Assembly (NCBI GenBank): GCA_013399875.1
Contig: VXAZ01000404.1
Location: 266,686 to 330,685 of the forward strand
Source of the DNA: Gymnorhina tibicen
Lineage: Eukaryota; Chordata; Aves; Passeriformes; Artamidae
Reading direction: 5' to 3'
Length of the DNA stretch: 64,000 nt
Part shown: positions 40,501 through 50,590 of the stretch, one piece after another
Numbering within the stretch: the stretch's first letter is position 1
Layout: each line of letters opens with the position of its first letter
Notes under the pieces: model-generated
Told to the model about the DNA's origin: nothing
What the model saw: the letters and a program-made list of their open reading frames with translations, nothing else
Database searches by the model: none
Position numbers and translations under genes: made by a program

Positions 40501-41825
40501 GTCATTTTTCTGAAGTATGGTGGTATGTTCACCATGAAATCACTGGTAAGTTTAAAAAAAAATATGTAAATTACCTGATATAGCTCTAAAAACAACTTAA
40601 GCAAGACTTTGTCTTGGTCCAGAAATGAAAACTGTATAACAGGAAACTGAAAAGATATAAGCAATTTTCCAGTGTGTGTGTGTGTGTGTGCATTTTGGTG
40701 TATAGTTTATTTGGAATTATCTTTAAATTTTTTGGGAGGTTTTTTGTCTTTATTTTGATTGCATTTTTTCTTACACAGATGGCACTTCCTACACTCATAG
40801 CTCAAGAGAAAGGGCATTAGTGAACCTCATAAAGATGACCAGAGTGAAATCCCTGAAAAATACATAAAAATGTTGGTTCTTTTTGCTATCTGTCAAACCC
40901 TGCAAGGTTCTGGAGTTTTACTGTTGTCATTGAACTGACCTGGGAGAGATGATAGACCCCTGGAAAAATCATGCACCCCTGAGGCCCGAGTGTGTGCTAT
41001 GAGTTCAACAATTGGGCCTGATGCAAACATGCAATTTAATGCTTGCTCTTTGCTTTATTTTAAAGGTTGAAATGTGGCATTTCAAAAGCATAATGTCACA
41101 TAAGTAATAAGTGTGAATGTTAGGGGTTTACTGAATATCAGATTTCATCCAAGGAGATGAGAAAGACATAATTTCTGCAATATTTGCTAGATTATGGCTT
41201 TTAGTTTCGTAGGAAGGGTGGCTGGCAGCTCCTTGTCAGCAGACGGGTAGGAGTACAAGAAGCTTCCTTGTGTTCAGTATCAGCAACTCCTGTTTAATTT
41301 GCATTTGAGGGAGTTTTTTCCATAGCGTATTCATTTGCCAGTGAGTTAATACGTCCCTGCACAATCAGATAAGAATGGAATAGAATTACTAATGATAAGA
41401 GGGGGTGGAATAAGGGCATGCCAGTAGAACAGCCTTTCCTTCACCCACTTAATCCGAGTAGATCATAATTTCAACTATCTCAAGTTTAGGTTGGTCTTAT
41501 TTCTTTTCCCAAGGTAGGAAGGTTTGTTGTTTGTTGCTTGATGTTTGTTTTTGGGGTTTTTTTCCCCCCTTAAAGCTGAGTTTAGAAAATTAGATGCTAT
41601 GAGTTGGCTATGACAGCTACTACTTCATTTTGTGAAGCTGGAGAATACAGAACTTATGCTTGCAGCTAGAAAAATACCTCATCTACCTCCTAAACCAAAT
41701 CAAAGAGCAAACTAATTAAAGCAGAGTAAAAAATATTCTCTCTGAAGCATGAAGTAAAAACAAAAAAAAAAAAAAACAGAAAAATGTTGGTCCCAGTGAT
41801 ACCTTAGGTATCTAGAGCAGGGGAA
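37551..41825. other. Non-coding DNA with simple repeats
   Basis: It contains an A14 run (37614-37627) and a GT dinucleotide run (40672-40690). The open frames at 38248-38709 (+, 153 codons) and 38214-38540 (-) overlap one another on opposite strands and have no domain, so I treat them as chance frames. I recognise no mobile element in this stretch. Confidence 0.45.
40672..40690. repeat. (GT)n microsatellite
   Basis: Nineteen bases of uninterrupted alternating G and T. It is the cleanest dinucleotide repeat of the window and likely to vary in length between individuals. Confidence 0.9.
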
Positions 41826-42261
41826 TGATGCCTTAGGATTTAACTTTTATATTTCTCAAGTTCTGGATCGCTTAGTGGGTAACTCTGAAGTTTCTTGTAG
41901 CTCGTTAACTGCTCTCCTAGGCTAGATAGACACAACAAAGCTCCTCTGAGTTTACTATTCAAGGACACTCAGACTGTCCCAGGCCTGAATGTGTAAACTA
42001 GGACCGCACGAGAGGTGGAGAAGTTGAAGAAATTACATCATTAGCTAAAGTTTTAACTGGCAAATTTATGCTGATATGCAAATGGACCAAACCTATAAAA
42101 GTGTGAAGAACTTGTGACTCATCGTCCATCTCGGGGTCCATTTTGGAAGTAGCCTCTGGCTCCCCAGGGTGTACCTTTGAAGGCCTTTCAAATAAATACC
42201 CACCTTTATTCCCTTGCTCTTGTCTAGTCTCTGTTTTTTAGGTAGCCACCTTAAGGCATCA
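41826..42261 (+). mobile_element. Solo LTR of a second avian endogenous retrovirus
   Basis: The 436-bp unit is bounded by a perfect 10-bp terminal inverted repeat, TGATGCCTTA at 41826-41835 and TAAGGCATCA at 42252-42261, giving the TG...CA ends of an LTR. Inside, in transcription order, are an octamer motif ATGCAAAT (42076-42083), a TATA box TATAAAA (42094-42100) and an AATAAA polyadenylation signal (42191-42196), with the R region about 100 bp long between them. The unit ends in the CTTGTCTAGTCTCTG and TAGCCACC phrases. From memory, LTRs with this layout and the CCATCTCGGGG phrase belong to a bird retrovirus group; the family name is not verified. No internal retroviral genes and no partner LTR are present, hence solo. 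I see no convincing target-site duplication (GGGAA upstream, TCAGT downstream). It lacks homology with the LTR at 9249-9844. Confidence 0.85.
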
Positions 42262-42688
42262 TCAGTGCAACATAATCTTAATGTATGCAAGTCAACAGCC
42301 ATACTTGAATTAGAGTAAATGCAAATGTCATAAGCCTTTAGGGTTGTAATGTGCCATTCATGGGGCAGCCTGCACAGGGAAGGAAGGAGGGCTTCCAAAC
42401 AGCTTTGTCAGCTGCTATTGTGCCCCTGGGGCTCAGCAGCTATGCTGTGAGCAGCAGTGCGTGAGCTGCCCTGCCAGACTCGTTGGTGTTCAGGAGGTGG
42501 TGCCTTGACCTCAGCCAGGAGGTCACGGCTGCACTGCAGGGGTTTGTGTAGCAGCCAAGGACAATCCTCCCGGCTGCTTAGCAATAATGCACTTGTGGGC
42601 CTTTCTGTGGCCTTCGGAAAGGGGCACAGTGACCAGCAAAAGGCTGCAACATGAAGCTGCAGCATGTTAAAACACCCCACCAAACTCC

Positions 42689-42713
42689 ATGAATTTACCA
42701 CTAGTAAATTCAT
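42689..42713. repeat. 10-bp inverted repeat
   Basis: ATGAATTTAC (42689-42698) and GTAAATTCAT (42704-42713) pair perfectly around CACTA. It lies 430 bp beyond the solo LTR and is not part of it. No function known. Confidence 0.65.
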
Positions 42714-43150
42714 CCCTTCTAGTGTCTCTTGGACAAAGCAGCAGTACAAACACCCTGGAGTTTTATGTTGCATTATTACTTCTAAACTTCTGTAACTCGA
42801 CATAGATTATCCCTTTTAGCTGAAATACTTTGTAATGTAGATGAAGCTACTTTTGTATCAAAGAGACAGGTGTTAATGGCCAAGATGCAGGAGGCCCAAT
42901 TTTAAACTTGTGTATGATGTAATTTCATTTGGATTTACTCAGCTCCTAATTTGGTTTTGTCTGTGCAAATTCTCAGTGAATTCAGTGAGCTACACCATTT
43001 AAACACAATAGTTAATGTAGAAAGTGAATACTTCATATATTTATTAATTCTACTTTACAAATTTCATTGTGATTTTAGCATAGAACTGTGAGTATATAAG
43101 CCACGATATATTAAAAGTGTTATGAATACCCATAGCAGTATATAAGCAGT

Positions 43151-43270
43151 TTGAAAGAAAAGGAGGGGTGAAGAAGGGGGAGGAAAAAGAAAATGAAAAT
43201 AAAACCAAAGAAGAAGAGAAGTGCAGGGGTAAGGGAAGGGAATGGGAGGGAAGGCAAAGCAAAGGAAACA
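43151..43270. repeat. Purine-rich tract
   Basis: About 120 bases are dominated by A and G on the + strand (GGAGGGG, GAAGAAGAG, GGGAAGGGAATGGGAGGG words), with few pyrimidines. The complementary frames are consequently rich in S, F, P and L and are artefacts. Such tracts can form triplex DNA. Confidence 0.75.
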
Positions 43271-43628
43271 GTCTCTGAACATGTATTATGTGCCAAACCA
43301 GTTTCTTCAGCCTAAACAGTTCCTCCAGCCTAAAGCATTCCTGTGGATTTTGCTTGGGCCCCTTAAAAATCTTCTTACACACTTCTGATTTGAATATCAT
43401 CTACTCAGCAGGACAGATATGCCAACTATAAACTATTCTGCCTAAGTGACATAAACTACATGACCTTGCACTGGCCTTTGCAAATGATTTGGACCAATGG
43501 TGTGTTTAATTGGGAATTTAATGAGTGAAATAGATGTTCCTGTGCTTTTCCAATTCACAATTATGTTCTTCTGCTTTTACTTCCAGATAACTCTACTGAC
43601 TTTGAGGAAGTTACAGTTAGAACACAAT

Positions 43629-43644
43629 TAAAAAAAAAAAAAAA
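43629..43644. repeat. Poly-A run
   Basis: An uninterrupted stretch of about 15 A follows GAACACAATTA. There is no recognisable SINE or processed pseudogene immediately upstream, so this is a plain homopolymer. Confidence 0.8.
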
Positions 43645-43982
43645 GTCAGAGCAACAGGCCCATGAGAATTTTGCTGCTGAAAACAAGCAGGATTTACACC
43701 ACCATGGAGCAAGCAGATCCAGATGTAAAACAAGGCAAGCAATTATGGTGTTTGCTGAAACAGCCTCCCCAAAAGGAGCACCAGATCGCTGAGAGATGTT
43801 TCAGCCACTGTCATTAAAACGAAACTTTGTGACTGCAAAGCCTGTTGAGCATTGAAGAATGCTTGATCCTGTCATTGAAATCACAAGCATCTCCCTCAAG
43901 CAATACATCCCAAGAATCACCTGATTACAATACTATAGTCTTTTCTGAAGAAAGATTACACTTGATGTTACCAAGTTCAACA

Positions 43983-44016
43983 TTTCTAGTTACTTTTCTT
44001 CTAAAGTAACTAGAAA
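43983..44016. repeat. Perfect 14-bp hairpin with 6-base loop
   Basis: TTTCTAGTTACTTT (43983-43996) and AAAGTAACTAGAAA (44003-44016) are perfect reverse complements around TCTTCT. Allowing one mismatch, pairing continues outward for four more positions (AAC at 43979-43981 with GTT at 44018-44020), giving 17 of 18 pairs. This is the strongest foldback I found in the window. The stem is shorter than a typical pre-microRNA. It may be a relic of a terminal-inverted-repeat element or a cruciform-prone site. Confidence 0.8.
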
Positions 44017-47000
44017 GGTTCTTTCTTTTTTAGTAGCATAATTGAAAACAATTTATAGCTATCTCAGCTGAATGAGGTTTTTACATTTTGTCCATCACTG
44101 TAATGCTTGAACATTTAGCACTGTCTCAAGAAATATAGCATACAGAATTATGGGGTTTCTCATTCACACAGAAATATGTTTCAGAAATCACACTCAGAAT
44201 TCAGATTATATAAAAAAACTAGGTTTGATTACCTTCAAAGTCACCTTATCATTAGCAAACCACAGAGAAGATGCAATATGCAACAGGTGAAGATCTGAGA
44301 TCCAACACAGAACACAGGGCAAGAGGGCTCATCTTAGACATTATTTAATGAAGAAGTGCCAAGCTAAGGACATCTAGCACCTAAGGCAGATTCTCATACA
44401 GGATGAACAATCCAAGCAGGATGCTTATTCTAAAGTCTAAAACAGGGAGATTCAAGATATGAACAATGTGTTCAGATCACAGGATGGGATCAGGATGGAT
44501 CACAGTTCAGATCAGGAGGAAAAGGTTCTGCTTCAAGTACAACCCGCTGTGCATAGTTTTTACTTTTCCACTGGCTTCTACTGGTACCACTGAACTTCAT
44601 TTAAAAAAAAAAAAAAAAGCACATTCTGGCTGTGCCCACACTAGTATGACAATGATTAATTAATAATTCTTCATTCCCTCATGGAGTTTATTTATGGTAG
44701 GCAACTGATAAAGTGACAAGAACTACATGCCTCTGATTTTTAAATGTCATTTTGTTCCCTTTGTACTGAAGATTCTTTTCAAGCACAATACATCATTTAG
44801 TGAATCAGTAAACTTGTAAGAACTTCGGGTCCACACAAGAATAGGTGCAACTAGCTTTCGTACTTCAACTTTCCCTCAATCCCCTAAGGGACTGGTGTTG
44901 CCCTTCAGGTACCCAGACAATGTCTGGGAATGTCTATGATCTTTAGAATATAAAATTCCAGTTCCACTGTATTTGTATGAAAGCCAATTCTGCATTTTTC
45001 CCTAAGCCATAGAAAATGTCAAAAGCTGTAAGGCATAATGACAGCGTTAGAGTCCCTGCTGCATTATTTATACACATTAAGATGTGTCACAGCAATTGTC
45101 CTACATAAGGAAGCCCAAGAAGCTTGTATTTTTAAAGGTCTTCAAGTGGATATTTACATGACAATGCTTGTGAAGACCCAGTAGGTGTGTTCTGCTAGGA
45201 AAACCTCTGTAAGTCACTTGTTTCTGCAACTGGCAAGAGGTTGTTACAAAATGTTGTAGGAATGTCTACAAAGTTGTTGTCAGGTAGCCAGAAAAAAAAC
45301 CCCTGCATTTTAAGAAGGATTTATTCATTCACATAACTAGACTTTAAAGCTGTAAGTGGCTCTGCCATGCTGTATGCTCCCACTGGTCCCAAAGCTGCTG
45401 CATGTACTTATTGAACTGGCCCATTACAGTCTTTAGTGCTGGTCAGACCTGTCTGGGTTTTTAGCGCAAAGAAAAACAATTAACTTTGTTTACACAAACC
45501 ACTAAGCTAGGGTCCCAAGTTCATGCGAGCACAGATCTCTGTTCAGGATCTATATTATCAAGTCTCTTCCCTAAACTCTGTCAACAACATAAAGGCAATG
45601 AGACACACAGTCTTCAGGAAAGTTATGCCGAAGGCTCTGAACCACAAGGATTTTGATTCAGCAACGAAGATGAACATTCATTCCTGCCTATTTGTAAGCT
45701 ACCAGAAGGTTTCCAAAACAGTGAACTTGTTTGGAGAAAAGCAGCACACTAACAAATTCGATTCTCTGTGGAAACAGGTTAATCTCAAATAACTGAAAGG
45801 CATGGGCTATGGTTTCTGTGACTGCACAGTAAGGTGGAAGGATCAGACTTCCAGTACATGGGTAATGCTCTGTTGCTTTGTATCTGATCGTTGCTGCCCA
45901 GACAGCTTCAGGGACCTGCAGGGCTGCTGAGCAGCTCTGTAGAGATTGTACAATGGGTCCAACAGTCCTGGGGCTGGGCTTCGTGCACTGTCCATTGGAG
46001 CCTCTGAGAATGGAGGCTTGCAACCCCACACTCTCAGGTGATCCTGCATAGGAGCAGTAAGAGCGAGAAGCAGTCAGAAACGAGATTCATTACCCTTTTG
46101 TTTTGGTCAGTTCTTACCGAGTTGTGAAAAACAAACAAAGTGATCACCTTTACGCTTTTGAAATGCATGTGGTGATAAAAGACGTACATAAATTCTGCCA
46201 ACAAAGTTAATTTCCCTTTTTCTGCTTTAGCGTGTCACGGTGACCTATAAAAACGTCCAGTGGGCAACCGGGAAAACGCTGTGAAAAAGAGGAGATGGTG
46301 TTAGCAATCAGGTGTTCAAATATTTGTTCTTTTTTTCTCCAGGTTTTTGTCAAACAACTGCAAATCAGAATTGAATTATTTGATTGGAATGTCTTGTGTA
46401 GCATTCTGTATTACTGGTCGTATTGTACTCCTTCAGCAGGGCACAACACACATCAGTTACTATTTGCAGGTGTGGAGATGCATATATTTATTACATCTTT
46501 CCTGAAAGGCTTGAAAATAAAAGCATTTTCATTTAGCTTATTAACATTATGCAAATGACCACATAACTAGTCTTGATTTGCTGCCACTACCTTGAAAATA
46601 TTTAAATATTATTATTACTGAGCTCAAGCTTTCAGTTTTATCTTTGAAATTTATGCTTTTAGGCTCAATTTATGCTTGTCAACAAATAATGATCATAGAT
46701 GTGAGCTGGTTCATAATCCAGAGGTACTAGGTTACAATGTGTTGCCATGGAAACTGTGTTTTATTGCATTTTCTCTACTTGATTTAAGACATTTGACAAT
46801 CATAGCAACTGTTTGCCTGTCTTCCCATATCATAAAATATTCAAAAACACAAACAACCAATAGGAGACATTCACACAGTTCTTAGACCTCACTATAAAAA
46901 TAAAAAAAAAGAAATTACAACCTTATATTTAATAGGGACCTTTTGTGGATAGTTTATCTCACAGAATGTCAAAGAGTGTTGGAAAATTCAATCAGAGGTT

Positions 47001-49589
47001 AGTCATCGAATGGACCTGTCTTGCCTGTGGTTCATTTTGTTTATTGCATCATATATCTTTTATGATCACTGGGACTTTAGCCTGAAACAGCATTTTCTTT
47101 AAGAAGAGCCATGTTTCCTCTTACGTTGTTTATTGCATCTGAAACATTACTCTTTGAAACCACAGTACATTTTCAATTGAGCAAAGGTCTGTAACAGAAT
47201 ACAGCATGTCTGTGTTTATTCAGGATCGTGAGTAAAAAATATCCCAGTTCATGTAACATTAATCACTTTGCCAGTGTTCAGCTGAGGTCATTGCCACATT
47301 CCTAGCAGTATTAAGCCAAGTCAAGATTAATCACGTACATTAAGCCCTGCAAGGAAAGCACGTGCAGCGGATCTGAAATTAGACATTTGGTGAAGAACTA
47401 AGAGAGCACTGTAACAAAATATGTTAGCAGTGCTGTAGCCAGCTTTCAGAACAATTTGAGATTTTTACCTCCTATGTTCCTGTCAGCTCATCTATATTTA
47501 AGGCTTTGTTGCTGTCTCCTTCATTTAGCCCATTTTTAAGAAGTTTTAAATAAAACCACTACAATCCTTTCTAGATTGTAGGAATGATTTCCCCCCTTTT
47601 TTACTCATTCATATATTTAAAAAATGCATTACTCTATTCTTATGTGACTCAAATTTGGCTTCTGAGATTTTTAAAAAACAAGCAGTAAAATGCTGAGATA
47701 TTTTCCGATGGGAAAGTTAATAATCAAATAGTATTTTATATCAATTATCCTTTCATACTTTCACCTCTTTTTGTATGTGCACATACATTAGTGCCATAAA
47801 GCTTCACATTTTGTGCTGATGTTGCTGGAAGTCTAAAAGATGCATTTTACACTACGCCTTTATGTTTTACATGGTAGACAGTTAGAATTCCTTTGTCCAT
47901 TCTTGTAAACTTCCATTAAACATTTGCTTGGTTTTTTTATGGCACACAATCAAAAAAGGATAACTGAAGGACAAATAATTTCCACTGAAAACCCCAAGAA
48001 GAAAACCTTATTGTGACATGATGTTTACAGTCAGTTATTTCTATCTTGAGAATATACTGACATGTCAAAAAGACTAGATTCATGTTTTTTAAAAAATTAG
48101 GAAACTCGGCAATTCAGCAACATAAATGGGAACTGAACTGCTGAACTATAAAATTAAAGGAAGCAGATTAACATTATTTTGCCATTCTGCAATGGCTTAG
48201 CGATGGCCTTCAATACCAAATGCTTTTTTTTTTCCAAAGATAACAGAAAGTTTTTTCATATGGCAAACATCCAAAATCTGGGCTTGCCATAACTGTAACT
48301 ACGTAAGGCTGTGTCCTTATACAGCTGTACAGGGTCACAGAAGTATATAAAACATGATCTCACACCACGACTCATCCAAACACACAAAATGCTTCTAGCT
48401 GGGGATGGATGGACCGCGTATTGAAGGCAATCCTTCTCTGCTTGGAAAGTTCTCTGCTGCCTGCCTGACTTCTGTGCTAAGCAAGAGGGATATCCCCACT
48501 TCAGGGTGCTCAAGAGAAAGGTCGTGTTCTACAGGAAAGGTAAGTGGCATCTCATCTTGTTAAAGACTCTCATCTGGAAAGAACGCCTAGCACCAGTTTC
48601 TGCAAGGGTTCAGACATTATAGCATTTTTTTAACTCCTTCTTTATGAACTTTCACTCAGCAAGAGTGGGCTTTTTGTAGTAGACCAGCGCAGAGAGCAGT
48701 GAGAAAGTTTAATGCTTCCCTGCACTTAGAGAACATTTCTGTTGTGGATCATCAGAAGCACCGGTCACAGCTGAAGGCAGGAGATGCTTCCAGTAGCAAT
48801 GACATTTATGAGACATCTGTGTCATGTGTGTTTGCCACAACTTTATGCTAAACTGATGTCTGGAAACAATCCTTATTCAGATCTAATTGGCATGTATTCT
48901 TGATGTTCTTCTATAGAACTAATCTTTTTACAGTGGTTTTGTGTGAGGTTCCTCTCTGCTGCAGAGGCTTACAACACTGCATGAAAAGTCTGCTGGCCTT
49001 CCTTGGACATACCATAGCTATGTCTTTTCATGTTTAGATATAGGTCTCACATTTGCTGTAGGACTTGGGAATGAATTCTGTGGCCTATGATGTTTCAGTA
49101 GTATGTAGGATATATTCTGTGAACCTCCTGAAATACTTGCTGCAAGGTTTTCTGCAATGGTAGGGATTTGGATTTCTTACACAGTGTCCTCTCCAAACCC
49201 ATACTCTAGGGATTCAGTACTTTTTACTGTTCTGCCACAGACGTCATGCATGACATTTAAACTTGTTCTTGTCCATACTACCTGTCTATCTAGCAGTTTG
49301 TCTACTAGGTGTCTCCATAATATTTTGGCTTCTGCTTCATATACTAAAAGGGTATTTATGAGAAATAAACACATCTTCTTGGATTTTTTTTAACTTTTTG
49401 TGGAAAATAAGAGCTAAGAAAATTTTTAAAAAAACCCAAAAGACAACAAAAAAAGAAGTTCTGGTCCTCTCTTTTTTGTCTTTTGCTCCCCAAAACTTTA
49501 TTACTGCAAGTTAAAAGTCAACTGAAACGATCTTGCATGTCTACAGTTTATCAAACTGCATATGCAACACATTCCCTGGAAATCAGTTT
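44017..49589. other. Non-coding DNA, no gene seen
   Basis: It contains an A-run at 44602-44618 and generally AT-rich unique sequence. The patch 47240-47400, with ATTAATCAC twice and CACGTGCAG, is more balanced than its surroundings and could be regulatory. Open frames such as 45523-45792 (+, 89 codons) and 45688-46029 (-, 113 codons) overlap on opposite strands and are not supported. Confidence 0.45.
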
Positions 49590-50248
49590 AACACTGCAGA
49601 ATATCCTGAGTTGCAACGAAGCCATGAGGATCATTGAATTCAGCTCCTGGTCTTATGCAAGACACCCCAAGAGTCACACCATGTGCCTGAGAACATTGTC
49701 CAAACGCTTCTCAAGCTCTGTCAGGCTGCTGCTGTGATCACTTCCCTGGGGAGCCAGTTCCAGTGCCCAATCACCTTCTGGGAGAAGAATTTTCCTGATA
49801 TCCAACCTAAACCTCCCCTGACACAGTTTTAGGCCATTCCCTCAGGTACTGTCACTGTCACCACAGACAAAAGATCAGTGCCTGTCCCTCCTCTTCCCCT
49901 CACAAGGAAGTTGTAACTGCAATGAGGTCTCCCTTCGGTCTCCTCCAGGCTGAACAGACCAAGTGACCTCAGCCACTCCTCACACGCTTCCCCTCAAGGC
50001 CCTTCACCATCCCCGTGCCCTCCTTTGGACACTCTCTAACAGCTCAGTGTCTTTTCTGTATTGTGGCACCCAGACCTGCCCCCAGCACTCGAGGTGAGGC
50101 CGCCCCAGGGCAGAGCAGAGCGGGACAATCCCTCCCTTGCCTGGCTGGCGATGCTGGGCCTGATGCCCCCCAGGACACGGGTGGCCCTCCTGGCTGCCAG
50201 GGCACTGCTGAATTGTGTTCAGCTTTCACAGACCAGGACACCCGTTTG
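49590..50248 (-). mobile_element. CR1 LINE, 5'-truncated copy, reverse orientation
   Basis: From about 49590 the sequence follows the avian CR1 3' region read on the opposite strand. Diagnostic phrases include AGAATATCCTGAGTTG at the left end, CACACCATGTGCCTGAGA, TCCAGTGCCCAATCACC, CCTCCAGGCTGAACAGACC, GCACTCGAGGTGAGGCCG and GGCCCTCCTGGCTGCCAGG. The left edge is the element's 3' terminus and the right edge near 50248 is the 5' truncation point, as usual for target-primed reverse transcription. The copy keeps only about 660 bp of the full element. It is mildly diverged (for example GTGGCACCCAGACC in place of the usual GCGCCC-type word). No working reverse transcriptase remains; the open frames here (50015-50275 and others) are not genes. 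Family identity rests on memory of the CR1 consensus. Confidence 0.9.
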
Positions 50249-50354
50249 TACCAGTACCTGTGCCACCGGCTTTAGGTGATGCCATAGTACTACTCTGGGG
50301 TAAAAGTATTAACACAGTTAAACTTTCATCACCATGACAACCTGACAATATACT

Positions 50355-50590
50355 TCTGAGTCTTTTTTGATTTTGTTTCATGTTTTTGGGTCTGGTTTTT
50401 TTTTGTTTGCTATTTTGTGGGAGGGAGATTGTTTGGTTTTTTTGTTGTTTTTGGCTTGTTTTTGTTTGCTGCTGCATTGTTTTTGTTGTTGGGTTTTTTG
50501 TGTTTTGGTTGGTTGGTTGGTTTTGTTTGTTTGTTTGTTGATTGATTGACTGACTGATTGATTGATTGATTGATTGTTTGATTAATTGAA
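50355..50590. repeat. T/G-rich simple-repeat block, (GTTT)n and (GATT)n
   Basis: About 235 bp on the + strand are almost devoid of C. Irregular TTTTTGTTTG words at 50355-50500 pass into TTGG repeats (50502-50521), then GTTT repeats, then GATT/GACT tetranucleotides (50538-50580). It starts about 100 bp past the truncated end of the CR1 copy. The open frame across it reads as F, L, C and V-rich nonsense. Confidence 0.85.

Larger units (their letters stand above)
42262..43982. other. Non-coding DNA, GC-rich patch and purine tract
   Basis: The first 400 bp after the LTR (about 42350-42660) are GC-rich, with GCTGCC and CAGCAGC words, and yield opposite-strand open frames of 131 and 65 codons. I cannot identify a gene or repeat there. 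The rest is AT-rich and includes a purine-rich tract and an A-run. Confidence 0.4.

Noticed and set aside
42408..42803. 131-codon - strand frame downstream of the second LTR, considered as retroviral internal sequence
   Set aside because: No gag, protease, polymerase or envelope motif is visible, it ends abruptly, and no primer-binding-site-like sequence follows the LTR.
43629..43644. Poly-A run considered as the tail of a SINE or processed pseudogene
   Set aside because: The preceding sequence has no pol III box pattern or coding remnant and no flanking duplication that I can see.
43983..44016. Hairpin considered as a pre-microRNA
   Set aside because: The stem is about 18 bp, shorter than the roughly 30-pair stems of animal microRNA precursors, and the loop and flanks give no further pairing by eye.
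50538..50580. GATT tetranucleotide array considered as a CRISPR-like repeat
   Set aside because: There are no spacers and no constant repeat of 20-40 bp; it is a plain microsatellite.
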